Source of the DNA: Gordonibacter pamelaeae
GTDB lineage: Bacteria > Actinomycetota > Coriobacteriia > Coriobacteriales > Eggerthellaceae
Assembly (NCBI RefSeq): GCF_042665095.1
Contig: NZ_JBHTBV010000003.1
Length of the DNA: 64,000 nt
Strand: one strand, 5' to 3'
Below are positions 42,176 to 53,900 of the stretch, one piece after another; position 1 is the stretch's first letter; every line of letters starts with the position of its first letter. Made by a program: the position numbers and the translations under genes. Under the pieces are notes generated by a model. The model saw only the letters and a program-made list of their open reading frames with translations. It did no database searches and had not been told where the DNA came from.

Positions 42176-43014
42176 TCCTCCGCTCCCTTCATGTAGTTGG
42201 TGCGCACGGCGGCGGCCAGCATGAGGTAGTCCTCGGGCACGGTGAGCTTGATGTTGTCGCGCTTGCCCTCCACCACGAGCACGCGGCCGCCCAAGCGCTC
42301 GATGAGCGACGAGTCGTCGGTGCCCATGAAGCCGTCGGATAGCGCCGAGGCATGCGCGCGACGGTAGATGCCGGCGCGGAACACCTGCGGGGTCTGCGCG
42401 TTCCAGAACACGCGGCGGTCGGGCGTGCCCACGATCACGCCGTTCTCCACCACCTTGAGCGTGTCGACGGCCGGATGCGCCACCACGGCGCCGTCGCAGT
42501 CGATGTTGCCCTTGAGCGTGGCGATGGTGTGCGCGATGAGGTCGGGGCTGATGAGCGGGCGGGCGCCGTCGTGCAGGATGACGTACTCGTAGTCGTCCGG
42601 CACGAACTCCAGGCCCGAGAACGCCGACTCCTGGCGGCTGGGGCCCGAGGGAGCCACCACGATGGGCGTGACGAACGGGAACGGGTCCACGGCGCGCTTG
42701 AGGTACTCGGAGCAGCGGTCCTCGGGGCACACGATGACGATGAGCCCGATGTCGCCCACCGCGTCGAACGCCTCGGCCGACCAGGTGAGGATGGGCTTGC
42801 CCGCTATCTCCACGAGCTGCTTGCCGCCCTCCTTGCCGAAGCGCTCCCCCGTTCCGCCGGCCAGTATGATGGCCGCGGTCTGCGGGTTCTTGTCGACCTC
42901 GCCCTTCAGCCCGTGCAGCGACTGCGCGATCGTGTCGATGTCCAGGCTGTCGCACGCCAGCTCCGGCGCGCGCAGCACCTCCGACGAGAACACGGGATCG
43001 ATTGTCTTGGTCAT
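42172..43014 (-). CDS. ispD: 2-C-methyl-D-erythritol 4-phosphate cytidylyltransferase with N-terminal extension
   Basis: This 280-residue protein has the IspD nucleotidyltransferase core from about residue 46: AAIILAGGTGERFGKEGGKQLVEIAGKPILTWS, VVAPSGPSRQESAFSGLE, YVILHDGARPLISPDLI and VVAHPAVDTLKVVENG. The last part reads TDDSSLIERLGGRVLVVEG. A 45-residue N-terminal extension, rich in acidic residues, is not part of the family. It couples CTP to MEP to give CDP-ME. The start follows GAGAGGAAG. The next gene ispF overlaps it, so the two enzymes are co-translated. Confidence 0.94.
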   Translation of the reverse strand: MTKTIDPVFSSEVLRAPELACDSLDIDTIAQSLHGLKGEVDKNPQTAAIILAGGTGERFGKEGGKQLVEIAGKPILTWSAEAFDAVGDIGLIVIVCPEDRCSEYLKRAVDPFPFVTPIVVAPSGPSRQESAFSGLEFVPDDYEYVILHDGARPLISPDLIAHTIATLKGNIDCDGAVVAHPAVDTLKVVENGVIVGTPDRRVFWNAQTPQVFRAGIYRRAHASALSDGFMGTDDSSLIERLGGRVLVVEGKRDNIKLTVPEDYLMLAAAVRTNYMKGAEE

Positions 43015-43074
43015 GGAATCTTCCTCTCCGCCTTGCGCTGTTCCGTTTCCGCCCTACCCGCTGCGCCCGCGGGC

Positions 43075-44016
43075 CTAATCCCGCTCGCCCGGCTGGCGCA
43101 CGGTGATCTCCTGCGCCTTCAGCGACACGCGGGAATGCGGAGGGATGGACGAGGTGACGAACGCGGAGCCGGCGATGACCGACCCCTTCCCGATCACCGT
43201 CTCGCCGCCGAGCACCGAGGCGTTGGAGTAGATGGTCACGTCGTCCTCGATGGTGGGATGGCGCCGCACCCCGGCGAGCCGCTGCCCGCCGCGCGTGGAC
43301 AGCGCGCCCAGCGTGACGCCCTGGTAGAGCTTCACGTGGTCGCCGATGACCGTGGTCTCGCCTATCACCACGCCCGTGCCGTGGTCGATGAAGAAGTACT
43401 CGCCGATCTGGGCGCCCGCGCCGATGTCGATGCCCGTGCCGCTGTGCGCGAGCTCCGTCATGATGCGCGGGATGATGGGCACGTCCTGCTGGTAGAGCAC
43501 GTGCGCGATGCGGTACACGTAGATGGCGTACAGGCCCGGGTACGAGAAGATGACCTCCTCCTTCGAGCCCGCCGCCGGGTCGCCGTCGTAGAGCGCCTGC
43601 ACGTCGGTGAGCAGCACCCGCTGGATGCTGGGCAGCTCGTCGAAGAACACCGTGCACACCTCGGAGGCGCGCTCGCAGATGTGCTCGGGCGTGCCGCCGC
43701 ACAGCGACCGGGCCGGGTCGGCCTCCCCGGCGTCGCGGTCGTCGGACGTGTAGGCCAGCGCGAGGACGATCTGCTCGCGCAGCGACCGCTCGATCTGGAT
43801 GAGCGTCTCGCCGATGAAGTACTCGGGGCTGGTGGACGGCGTGAGCATCTCGTCGCCGAAGTAGCCCGGAAACAGCACCCGACGCAAGTCCTTGAGAACT
43901 CCCTTCACGGCCGAGCGGCTGGGAAACTGCCGTCCGGGCTTCGTGAAGAATATCTCGTCGGCCTCGTAGTTCTTCTCGATGCCCTTCACGATGCGATCGA
44001 GGTTGTCTCCGAACAT
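43075..44016 (-). CDS. epsC: Serine O-acetyltransferase, EpsC type
   Basis: This 313-residue protein has CAGGAGG before its ATG. The N-terminal helical domain includes RVLFPGYFGDEM and PSIQRVLLTDVQALYDGDPAAGSKEEVIFSYPGLYAIYVYRIAH. The C-terminal left-handed beta helix contains GTGIDIGAGAQIGEYFFIDHGTGVVIGE and then TTVIGDHVKLYQGVTLGALS, with the catalytic His/Asp region. It makes O-acetylserine for cysteine synthesis. The gene precedes ispD, and cysS is nearby. The next gene upstream is clpC, separated by a strong terminator. Confidence 0.93.
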   Translation of the reverse strand: MFGDNLDRIVKGIEKNYEADEIFFTKPGRQFPSRSAVKGVLKDLRRVLFPGYFGDEMLTPSTSPEYFIGETLIQIERSLREQIVLALAYTSDDRDAGEADPARSLCGGTPEHICERASEVCTVFFDELPSIQRVLLTDVQALYDGDPAAGSKEEVIFSYPGLYAIYVYRIAHVLYQQDVPIIPRIMTELAHSGTGIDIGAGAQIGEYFFIDHGTGVVIGETTVIGDHVKLYQGVTLGALSTRGGQRLAGVRRHPTIEDDVTIYSNASVLGGETVIGKGSVIAGSAFVTSSIPPHSRVSLKAQEITVRQPGERD

Positions 44017-44111
44017 AGAACCTCCTGTGGTCGGTCGGCTTGGCGGCGCGCTGGGAACATGCCGTCAACGCGGCGTTTCCCCAGTATACGACAATTACGG
44101 GCCCAGAACGC

Positions 44112-44160
44112 AAGAAACCCCTGCTCCCCGGGCGTCGGATGCGAGCCCAGGGAACAGGGG
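44112..44160 (-). terminator. Intrinsic terminator of clpC
   Basis: The 16-base arms CCCCTGTTCCCTGGGC and GCCCGGGGAGCAGGGG pair with one mismatch on the minus strand, and are followed by TTTCTTG. It lies 18 bases beyond the clpC stop codon. Confidence 0.82.
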
Positions 44161-44177
44161 AGCTTTTCAGGGGAGCG

Positions 44178-46742
<2,565 letters not shown>

Positions 46743-46788
46743 GCTAGCCTCTATTCTCGCAGAGTCTATCGTATGGTTCCGTGCCATC

Positions 46789-46815
46789 TTAGCACTCTTG
46801 TATTGAGAGTGCCAA
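46789..46815. promoter_or_regulatory. CIRCE operator overlapping the clpC promoter
   Basis: TTAGCACTC, nine bases and GAGTGCCAA match the CIRCE consensus TTAGCACTC-N9-GAGTGCTAA with one change. On the minus strand TTGGCA (46815-46810) can serve as the -35 and TAAGAT (46791-46786) as the -10 with 18 bases between, so HrcA binding would block clpC transcription directly. Confidence 0.85.
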
Positions 46816-46959
46816 TGCCGCATATAGCCGCACACGCTCGCTCCACAAGCGCAGGCGGCGGCGACCCGTCCATCCTATCACGACCTCTCCCGGCACGCCG
46901 CCGTGCCTCCCGATGCCTCCAAAAGTGCGCACGTCTGACGAGGTTCTGACACGTGCGCG

Positions 46960-46996
46960 AAAAAGGCCGCCCGCGCGACGGTGCGCGGGCGGCCTT
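46960..46996 (-). terminator. Intrinsic terminator of lysS
   Basis: On the minus strand the 14-base arms AAGGCCGCCCGCGC and GCGCGGGCGGCCTT pair exactly over a six-base loop and run into TTTTT. It lies 25 bases beyond the lysS stop. Confidence 0.88.
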
Positions 46997-47021
46997 CGAT
47001 GCGGTCGGTTCTGCGGACGCG

Positions 47022-49004
47022 CTAGTACAGCTTCGCGCCGGCGGGGATGCGGTCGTCCACCATCAGCAGGTTCAGGCGCTCCTCGGGCTCGCCGTCCTCG
47101 CCGGGCTCCTCGTGGATGGCCGAGAGCAGCATGCCGCACGATTCGATGCCCATCATCTTGCGCGGCGGCAGGTTGGTGATGGCGATGAGCGTGCGGCCTG
47201 CCAGCTCCTCCGGCTCGTAGTAGGCGTGGATGCCGGACAGGATCACGCGGTCGACGCCCGTGCCGTCGTCGAGCGTGAACTGCAAGAGCTTCTTGGACTT
47301 GGGCACGGCGACGCACTCCTTCACCTTCACGGCGCGGAAGTCCGACTTGCTGAACGTGTCGAAGTCCACCTCGTCCTCGAACAGGGGCTCGACGACCACC
47401 TTCGAGAAGTCGATGGGGGCAGGGGTCTCGGCGGAAGCTGTCGGCGCAGCGGCGGCAGTGGCAGCCTGCGCCGCGACACGCGGGTGACCGCCGGCTGGCG
47501 TCTCATCCCTCATGTGAGGAAAAAGCAGCACGTCGCGGATGGACGGCGCGTCGGTGAGCAGCATGGCCAAGCGGTCGATGCCGATGCCGCAGCCGCCCGC
47601 CGGGGGCATGCCGTACTCCAGGGCGCGCACGTAGTCGTCGTCGTAGCCCATGGCCTCGTCGTCGCCCAGGTCCTTCGCCTCCACCTGCTTGCGGAAGCGC
47701 TCGGCCTGGTCGATGGGGTCGTTCAGCTCGCCGAAGGCGTTGGCGTACTCGTGCCCGCAGATGAACAGCTCGAAGCGCTCGGTAAGCTCGGGCTCGCCGG
47801 CCTTCTTCTTGGCGAGCGGGGACACCTCCAGGGGATGCTCGGTCACGAACGTCGGCTGGATGAGCTTCTCCTCGGCCACGGCCTCGAATATCTCGGCGAT
47901 GAGCTTGCCCTTGCCCCACGCGTCCTCCGCGTGGCCGCCGTTGCGCTCGAGGATGGCCACCAGCTCGTCGCGGGTGCGCGCGAAGCTCACGTCCTCGCCC
48001 GCGCCCTCGCTGGCCAGCTCGATCATCGTGGCGCGGCGCCACGTGCCGCCGAGATCGACCTGCTGGCCCTGGTACTCCACCTGCGTGGTGCCGCACGCGG
48101 CCATCGCCGCGGCCTGCACGACGCCCTGCGTGAGCTCCATCATGCCCTCGAGGTCGCTGAACGCCTGGTAGAACTCCATGGTGGTGAACTCGGGGTTGTG
48201 GTAGGGGTCCATGCCCTCGTTGCGGAACTGGCGGCCGATCTCGAACACCTTCTCGAAGCCGCCCACGATGAGGCGCTTCAGGTGCAGCTCGGTGGCGATG
48301 CGCAGGTAGAAGTCCTTGTCGAGCGCGTTGTGGTGCGTGACGAAGGGCCGCGCGTTCGCGCCGCCGAGGATGGGATGCAGGATGGGCGTCTCCACCTCGT
48401 AGTAGCCGTGATCCTCCATGTAGCGGCGGATGGCGGCCACGATCTTGAAGCGCTTCTCGAACGTGCTTTTCACCTCGGGGTTCATGACGAGGTCCACGTA
48501 GCGCTGGCGGTAACGGGTCTCCTTGTCGGCCAGGCCGTGGAACTTCTCGGGCAAGGGGCGTAGGCTCTTGGACAGAAGCTCGAACGAGTCCACGGCCACG
48601 GACAGCTGGCCGCGCTTCGTGCGCATCATCGTGCCGCGCACGCCGATCCAGTCGCCCACGTCGAGATCCTTGAGCTCGGCGAAGGCGTCCTCGCCCAGCG
48701 CGTTGATGCGGCAGAACAGCTGCATGTCGCCCGAAGAATCGCGCAGCTCGAGGAAGGCGAGCTTGCCCTGGTCGCGCTTGGCCATGATGCGGCCGGCCAC
48801 CTTCACCTCGTCTGAGGTGGACGCGCCGTCCTCCAGGCCCTCGTACTGGGCGGCCAGGTCGGCCAGGTGGTGCGAGTACGCGAATGCGTGCCCGTACGGG
48901 TCGCGTCCCGCCGCGATGAGCGCCTCGCGCTTCGCGCGGCGCACCGCGATGGGATCGTCCTCGACGACCTGCCCGTTGCCCGTCGTGTCGTTGGTGTCGC
49001 TCAT
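47022..49004 (-). CDS. lysS: Class II lysine-tRNA ligase fused to a tRNA-binding domain
   Basis: The ATG at 49004 gives 660 residues, well above the usual 490-510. The anticodon-binding OB domain (about 50-165) and class II core follow the standard order. Motif 2 is FEIGRQFRNEGMDPYHNPEF and motif 3 GCGIGIDRLAMLL. After HMRDET comes an Ala/Thr/Pro linker and then, at about 545-660, an EMAPII/Trbp111-type tRNA-binding domain. That domain begins FSKSDFRAVKVKECVAVPKSKKLLQFTLDDG and ends with the conserved ITNLPPRKMMGIESCGMLLSA. The latter domain is normally at the C-terminus of MetRS. It would raise tRNA affinity. It has its own terminator. Confidence 0.95.
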   Translation of the reverse strand: MSDTNDTTGNGQVVEDDPIAVRRAKREALIAAGRDPYGHAFAYSHHLADLAAQYEGLEDGASTSDEVKVAGRIMAKRDQGKLAFLELRDSSGDMQLFCRINALGEDAFAELKDLDVGDWIGVRGTMMRTKRGQLSVAVDSFELLSKSLRPLPEKFHGLADKETRYRQRYVDLVMNPEVKSTFEKRFKIVAAIRRYMEDHGYYEVETPILHPILGGANARPFVTHHNALDKDFYLRIATELHLKRLIVGGFEKVFEIGRQFRNEGMDPYHNPEFTTMEFYQAFSDLEGMMELTQGVVQAAAMAACGTTQVEYQGQQVDLGGTWRRATMIELASEGAGEDVSFARTRDELVAILERNGGHAEDAWGKGKLIAEIFEAVAEEKLIQPTFVTEHPLEVSPLAKKKAGEPELTERFELFICGHEYANAFGELNDPIDQAERFRKQVEAKDLGDDEAMGYDDDYVRALEYGMPPAGGCGIGIDRLAMLLTDAPSIRDVLLFPHMRDETPAGGHPRVAAQAATAAAAPTASAETPAPIDFSKVVVEPLFEDEVDFDTFSKSDFRAVKVKECVAVPKSKKLLQFTLDDGTGVDRVILSGIHAYYEPEELAGRTLIAITNLPPRKMMGIESCGMLLSAIHEEPGEDGEPEERLNLLMVDDRIPAGAKLY

Positions 49005-49264
49005 AGTTCGGTGCCCCTCAATCTCGTCCAGCTCGCAGAGCGGGCTCGCCCGCACGGGCCGAGCCCTTCGCGCGAAGCGCGAAAACCAACCGCGCAGGTT
49101 GGCGTAGTAAGTCAGCGAGGCCCGCCCTCGTGCCCGAGATTCGGGGGATGGCGCGGGCGCCGCGTACCTTGGGTACGCAAGCCCGCGGCATCGCGCGAAG
49201 ATCGGGTGCGAGGGCGGTCCGCAGCGTCGGCGAGTTCCGGCGGCCGTCAGGCCGACGGAACTTC
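49005..49264. other. Highly structured lysS-greA intergenic region
   Basis: This 260-base gap is dense in inverted repeats: GCGTACC/GGTACGC at 49162-49168 and 49172-49178 inside longer GCGGGC/GCCCGC arms, and a 12-base stem at 49234-49245 and 49250-49261 just beyond the greA stop. No open frame or rRNA/tRNA is evident. The last hairpin may end greA transcription, but a U tract is lacking. Confidence 0.4.
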
Positions 49265-49735
49265 CTAATGCTCGATCTTCAGAATAACCATGGAGATGTC
49301 GCGGCCGGTCGGGCCCGTGGTCTCCACTTTGTCGCCCTTCTTGTGGCCCAGCAGCGCAGCGCCCACCGGCGACTCGTTGCTGATCTTGCCGGCGGCCGCA
49401 TCGCTCTCGGCGCCTCCCACGATGGTGAACACGCGCTCCTTGCCGCCCATGTCAACCGTGACCATGGAGCCGATGTTCACCTTGCTGGAACGCTTCGGCG
49501 TGTTCACGACGGTGGCCTCGGAGAGGATGCGGCTGATCTCGGCGATGCGCGCCTCCATCATGCCCTGCTCGTTCTTGGCATCGTCGTACTCGGAGTTCTC
49601 CGAGATGTCGCCGAACTCGCGCGCCACCTTGATGCGCTCGCCGATCTCGGCGCGCTTCTCGGTCTCGAGGTAGTGCAGCTCCTCCTCGAGCTTGTCCTTG
49701 CCCTCCTGCGTGAGGATGAAGTTGTCGTTTGCCAT
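49265..49735 (-). CDS. greA: Transcription elongation factor GreA
   Basis: The ATG at 49735 gives 156 residues. The N-terminal coiled coil (about 1-75) has the acidic tip DISENSEYDDAKNEQG, whose Asp and Glu reach the RNA polymerase active site. The C-terminal FKBP-like domain includes GSMVTVDMGGKERVFTIVGGAESD, SNESPVGAALLGHKKGDKVE and the closing ISMVILKIEH. It rescues backtracked polymerase by stimulating transcript cleavage. A 10-bp hairpin (49765-49787) lies in its leader region between tatA's terminator and the start. Confidence 0.96.
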   Translation of the reverse strand: MANDNFILTQEGKDKLEEELHYLETEKRAEIGERIKVAREFGDISENSEYDDAKNEQGMMEARIAEISRILSEATVVNTPKRSSKVNIGSMVTVDMGGKERVFTIVGGAESDAAAGKISNESPVGAALLGHKKGDKVETTGPTGRDISMVILKIEH

Positions 49736-49836
49736 GCTTCTCACCTGTCCGATACCTACAACAGGCACGTCCGGTTTCCGGACGTGCGGTTTGACTCTCT
49801 GTACGTGAGTTCCCGACGGAGTGTCGGTCGATATAC

Positions 49837-49879
49837 AAAAAAGCGGTATGTGCCCGGCCGAGCCGTCTGCACATACCGC
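49837..49879 (-). terminator. Intrinsic terminator of tatA
   Basis: On the minus strand GCGGTATGTGC pairs with GCACATACCGC over a 15-base loop and leads into TTTTTTG. It begins 23 bases beyond the tatA stop. Confidence 0.85.
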
Positions 49880-49901
49880 GAACCAATTCGCTAGCGCCGG
49901 G

Positions 49902-50174
49902 CTATTCGGCCTTCTTCTTCGCCGCCGTGGTCCTCTTCGCAGTCGTGGTGGTCTTCTTGGGGGCCGGCTTCTCTTCCTCGACCTCTTCGATGACTTCCTC
50001 GTCCTCGTCCTCGGCTTCCTCGATGGCCTTGCCGCCGCCCATGCCCTCGCGCAGGTTCTTGACGGTCTTGCCGATGGCGCCGCCGAGCTTCGGAAGGTTC
50101 TTCGGCCCGAAGATCAGCAGGATGACTGCCAGGATGATCAGCAGCTCCGGCATGCCCATACCCAGGATTTTCAT
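49902..50174 (-). CDS. tatA: Twin-arginine translocase subunit TatA
   Basis: The ATG at 50174 follows GGAGGA and gives 90 residues. One N-terminal membrane helix (MPELLIILAVILLIFGPKNLPKLG) ends in the F-G-P hinge. An amphipathic helix GGAIGKTVKNLREGMGGG follows, and then an acidic stretch and a Lys/Thr/Ala-rich tail. This is the pore-forming TatA/E subunit that moves folded proteins across the membrane with TatC. No tatC is in the window. The adjacent tRNA gene is in the same direction. Confidence 0.93.
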   Translation of the reverse strand: MKILGMGMPELLIILAVILLIFGPKNLPKLGGAIGKTVKNLREGMGGGKAIEEAEDEDEEVIEEVEEEKPAPKKTTTTAKRTTAAKKKAE

Positions 50175-50299
50175 ACATTCCTCCAAGCTTGTCTTACGGG
50201 CCGCCACCGCAGCGCGTCCCGCCCACTCCAACGCCATCAGAGTAGCACACACTATGCAAAAAAGGGATGCTCCTTGAAAGTTACATCCCTTTAGCTCCC

Positions 50300-50376
50300 T
50301 GGTCGGGTTGACAGGATTTGAACCTGCGGCCTCTGCGTCCCGAACGCAGCGCTCTACCAAGCTGAGCCACAACCCG
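50300..50376 (-). tRNA. tRNA-Pro (anticodon CGG)
   Basis: The minus strand gives a complete 77-base tRNA beginning CGGGTTGTGGCTCAG and ending with the encoded CCA. The anticodon arm is CTGCG-TTCGGGA-CGCAG, so the anticodon is CGG (proline, codon CCG). The TPsiC arm reads GCAGGTTCAAATCCTG. The gene lies between tatA (downstream) and the thioesterase gene. Its upstream flank, 50377-50430, is AT-rich and probably holds its promoter. Confidence 0.97.
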
Positions 50377-50569
50377 TAAGCTGCTTGTTGCAGCGACGGA
50401 TATGATAGCACAATGTAATCGAAGGTAAAAGAAAATGTGGCAATATTTCCCCCTCCACGTCTTCTTCACCAGTGGCCGAGGCCGATTTCCCCCGTTGGAG
50501 AGGCCGGCGGATGCGCCCTGGACGACAAAGCATCCGCCTCGAGCAAGGCAGGGAGACGGAGACGGCGGC

Positions 50570-50989
50570 TCACACCCCGGCTTCGCCTTTCGCCTCCAGG
50601 TGCACGAGGGGAACGATCTTGGTCATGATCACGCCGTCGGACACCACGTCGCCGGCGTCATCGTAGGCCGCCACGTTCCAGTACTGCTTCACGGCGCCGG
50701 TGCGCTCCGAGACTTCTTCGCGGTCGAGGTCGGCCACACCCCGCAGCAGGCCCTTCTTGCCGCCCTTGCGATGGCGCACCCGCACGTCGACGCCGAAGGG
50801 GCGCTCGCGTTCGAAATCGGTGCTCTGCTCGGCGCCGATGCTGGCCACCGTCTCCAAGAGCGCGATGGTCGCGCCGCCGTGCAGGTAGCCGTGCGGCTGG
50901 AGCACGTCGGAGGTGATGGGCATGACCGCCTCCACGTGGCGCCTGCCGGCAGAGACGGTGTCGATGTGCAGCGTTTCGGTGAGGGCCAT
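50570..50989 (-). CDS. PaaI-type hotdog thioesterase
   Basis: The ATG at 50989 follows TAGAAGGAG and gives 139 residues. The hotdog fold is clear: AVMPITSDVLQPHGYLHGGATIALLETVASIGAEQS, with the HGG motif and catalytic acid region of PaaI/YigI thioesterases, then VDVRVRHRKGG and closing strands. It hydrolyses acyl- or aryl-CoA esters in the cytosol. The start overlaps the end of the GGDEF-EAL gene's region by only ten bases of spacing, so it is probably the last gene of that operon. Its link to the signalling protein is not obvious. Confidence 0.86.
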   Translation of the reverse strand: MALTETLHIDTVSAGRRHVEAVMPITSDVLQPHGYLHGGATIALLETVASIGAEQSTDFERERPFGVDVRVRHRKGGKKGLLRGVADLDREEVSERTGAVKQYWNVAAYDDAGDVVSDGVIMTKIVPLVHLEAKGEAGV

Positions 50990-50999
50990 GGTGCTCCTT

Positions 51000-53900
51000 C
51001 TAGCAGGACGTGCCGGCAAGCGTGCGGATGAGTTCCTGGATATCGGCAGGCACGGAGGGCGGTTGGGCGGCGGGCTTGCCAATGAGGTAGCCTTGCAGGT
51101 AGTCCACGCCCAGCTCGATGACGGCCTTGAGCTCCGAGGGCGTCTCCACGCCCTCGGCTATCACGCGTATGCCGCGGTCGTGCGCGTAGCCTATGAGGTT
51201 GCGGGCGATGTCCTGGTGGTCGCGCGCCACGTCGATGCCGCTCACGATGCCCATGTCCAGCTTCACGAAGTCGGCGTGGTAGTCGAGCAGCGACGTCTCG
51301 CCGTTGTAGCCGCTGCCGAAGTCGTCGATGGCGAGCCGCGCGCCCCAACGCCGAGCCAGGCCCTCCTTGTACAGCGACATCTCGCGGCTGTAGTCGCTCT
51401 CCGTGATCTCGATGACTAGGCGCCTGAGCAGGGGGCCGAACCGCTTCTGCAGCTCCACCTCGTCGTCGGAGGACAGGCGCTGCGTGGCGATGCTGTTCAC
51501 GAACAGGGTGGCCGCGCAGGCGGCGTCCTCGTGCTTGGCGAACGCCTCAAGGGCGCCGAAGAACGTGAGGTGCTCCACCCGGTAGAGCTTCGACTGCGAG
51601 CGCGCGAGCAGCAGCACGCGGTCCGGCGTGGCGATGGAGGGAAGCTGCGGTCGCATGAGCGCCTCGTAGGCCACCGCCTCGCCCATGCGGGCGTCCACGA
51701 TGGGCTGGAAGTGGTAATCGATGAGGTTCTCGTCGAGCAGGCGGTTCAGGTCCTCCTTGTTGTTGAGGATGAACGCCCCCCGCTCGTGGCTCTTGGGGTC
51801 GAAGCGCAAAAGCGCGCCCTTGCGGTGGTTCTTCGCCTCGTACATGGCGAAGTCGGCATATTCGCGCAGGTGGGAGAAGTCCACGGCGTCCTCGGGATAG
51901 AACGCCACGCCCACGGAGGCGCGCACCTTGAGCACCGTGGCGTCGGGCGCCTCGAGCACGCTCGTGTCGAGAGCGCGCATGAACGCGTCGAACAGGCGGT
52001 ACGCCCCGTCCGCATCAGCGCAGCGGTCGACGAACACGAGGAACTCGTCGCCCGAGATGCGCGCGAAGAAGCCCTCCCCCTCGAACGTGCGCTCGATGAC
52101 GCTGGCCGCGGCCTTGATGTAGTGGTCGCCCCAGTCGTGGCCGTACGTGTCGTTGATGTACTTCAGGTTGTCCAGGTCGAGCATGAGCATGACGCCGAAC
52201 GCCGGCGGATCGTCGGCCAGGCGCTCGGTGACGGCCTGCTCGAACGCACGGCGGTTCAAGAGGCCCGTGAGCACGTCGTGGTCGCGTTCGTGCTCGATGC
52301 GGCGGCGCGTGGCTATCTCGTCGGTCACATCCTCAACCAGGCCGAACACCCGCGTGCGGTCGTCGCTCTCCACCGTGACGATGCGCACCCAGCGCCGGCC
52401 GTCGGCGTCAGAAACGATCCAGCGGCCGTCGGGCTCCTGCTCGTAGCGGGGGCGCAGCGACTGGAACAGCTGCTCGAACGCCGCGAGCGGCAGCGCGCCG
52501 CCGAGCGAGCCCTCGCGCGCGGCGCCCTGCTCGCCCGTGCCCGGCGGGAGCACGAGGCCCATCGCGTCGAAGAAGCCGTCCGTGTACGTGGCCGTAGACG
52601 AGGCAAGGTTGCATTCGAACGCGGCAATGGAGCGGTCGGAAAGCTTGAGTATCTGCGACAGGCGCGAGGCGGCCGAGGCCACCTCGGAGCCCAGCATCTC
52701 GATGGACTCGGACAGCTCGTCCACCTCCACGATGCCGGTGGGCGTGAACGAGATGGGCTGCTCGGGGCTCGCGGCGCGCACCTCCCCCATGAGGTGGCGC
52801 AGGCGGGACGACGAAAGCCATGCCGTGAGAACGGCGACGACGATGCCCACCACGATGGAGGCCACGAACACCTTCAGAAGGTTCTCGGACAGCAGATGGA
52901 CGGCGGAAAACAGCTCGTCCTCGCGCTCGAGCCCCACGAGCACCCAATGTTCGGAAGCGAACGGCGACGTGCTGTCGTAGAGCTTGATCTCGGACGCGCT
53001 GGCAGCTGCCAGCGCGTCCGACGATGCGGCTTCCGACGGCTCCACCGTCATGCGCCCCTTATCGTCGAGGAACGATTCGAACGAGCCGTCCTCCACATAG
53101 AGGCTCTGGGACGCGCCCGTGGCCGTGAGCACCTCGTAGACGCGCGGCTGCCCGGCCGCCGGCGCTGCCCCGCCGTCGCGCGCGAAGCCGCCTTCCTCGC
53201 CCGTGACGGCCAGCAGGTAGGAGCCGTTGCCCTCCTCGTTGAGGTCGAGGTACGGGAAGAAGGAGGCTATGCGATCGAGCCGGACCTCCACGCCCAGCAC
53301 GCCCACGACGTTGCCTGCGGCGTCTCTCACCGGCTTGCTGTACGTGACGGACTGCGTGCCCGTCCATCCCAGGTCGACGGGGCGCCCCCAGTAGCCCAGG
53401 TCGCTCGTATCGGCATCGGGGTACTGCTGGGCCGCGCGCAGGGGGCGATAGTAGAAAGCGCTCTGGCCCTCGCCCTCGGCGGCCAGCGGGAACGTGGCCG
53501 ACCACTGGCTGTCGAGCGCGATGTCGAGCCGGCGTGCCACGCTGATGGGACATGCCGCCAGCTGGAGGTCGGAGCCGTTCGCCACATCCACCTTGGGGTT
53601 GGCGTCGCGGATATAGAGCGCCGGGTGCCCTTCGCCCTCGGCGGAAGAGGCGGTCGTGCCGTCCGTGAGCACGAGGTAGGCGCCATCCACCTCGGCGCGG
53701 CGGGCGAACGACAGCAGGTCGTCGGCCGATGCGTCGATAACGGCAAGCGAGAGGTCGGATCCGGTGACGATATCGGCCGCCGACGCACCGTGCGCGGCGA
53801 GGGCGGCATCGATGTCGTCGCCCACATGCTCCACGACCACGTCGAAGTCGGACCAGCGGAAAATCATGTCGTTCTCAAGGTAGCCCGCCCGGCTGGAAAC

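Noticed and set aside
49765..49787. GCACGTCCGG/CCGGACGTGC hairpin upstream of greA as a riboswitch
   Set aside because: A single short hairpin with no other conserved elements; not enough to call a riboswitch.
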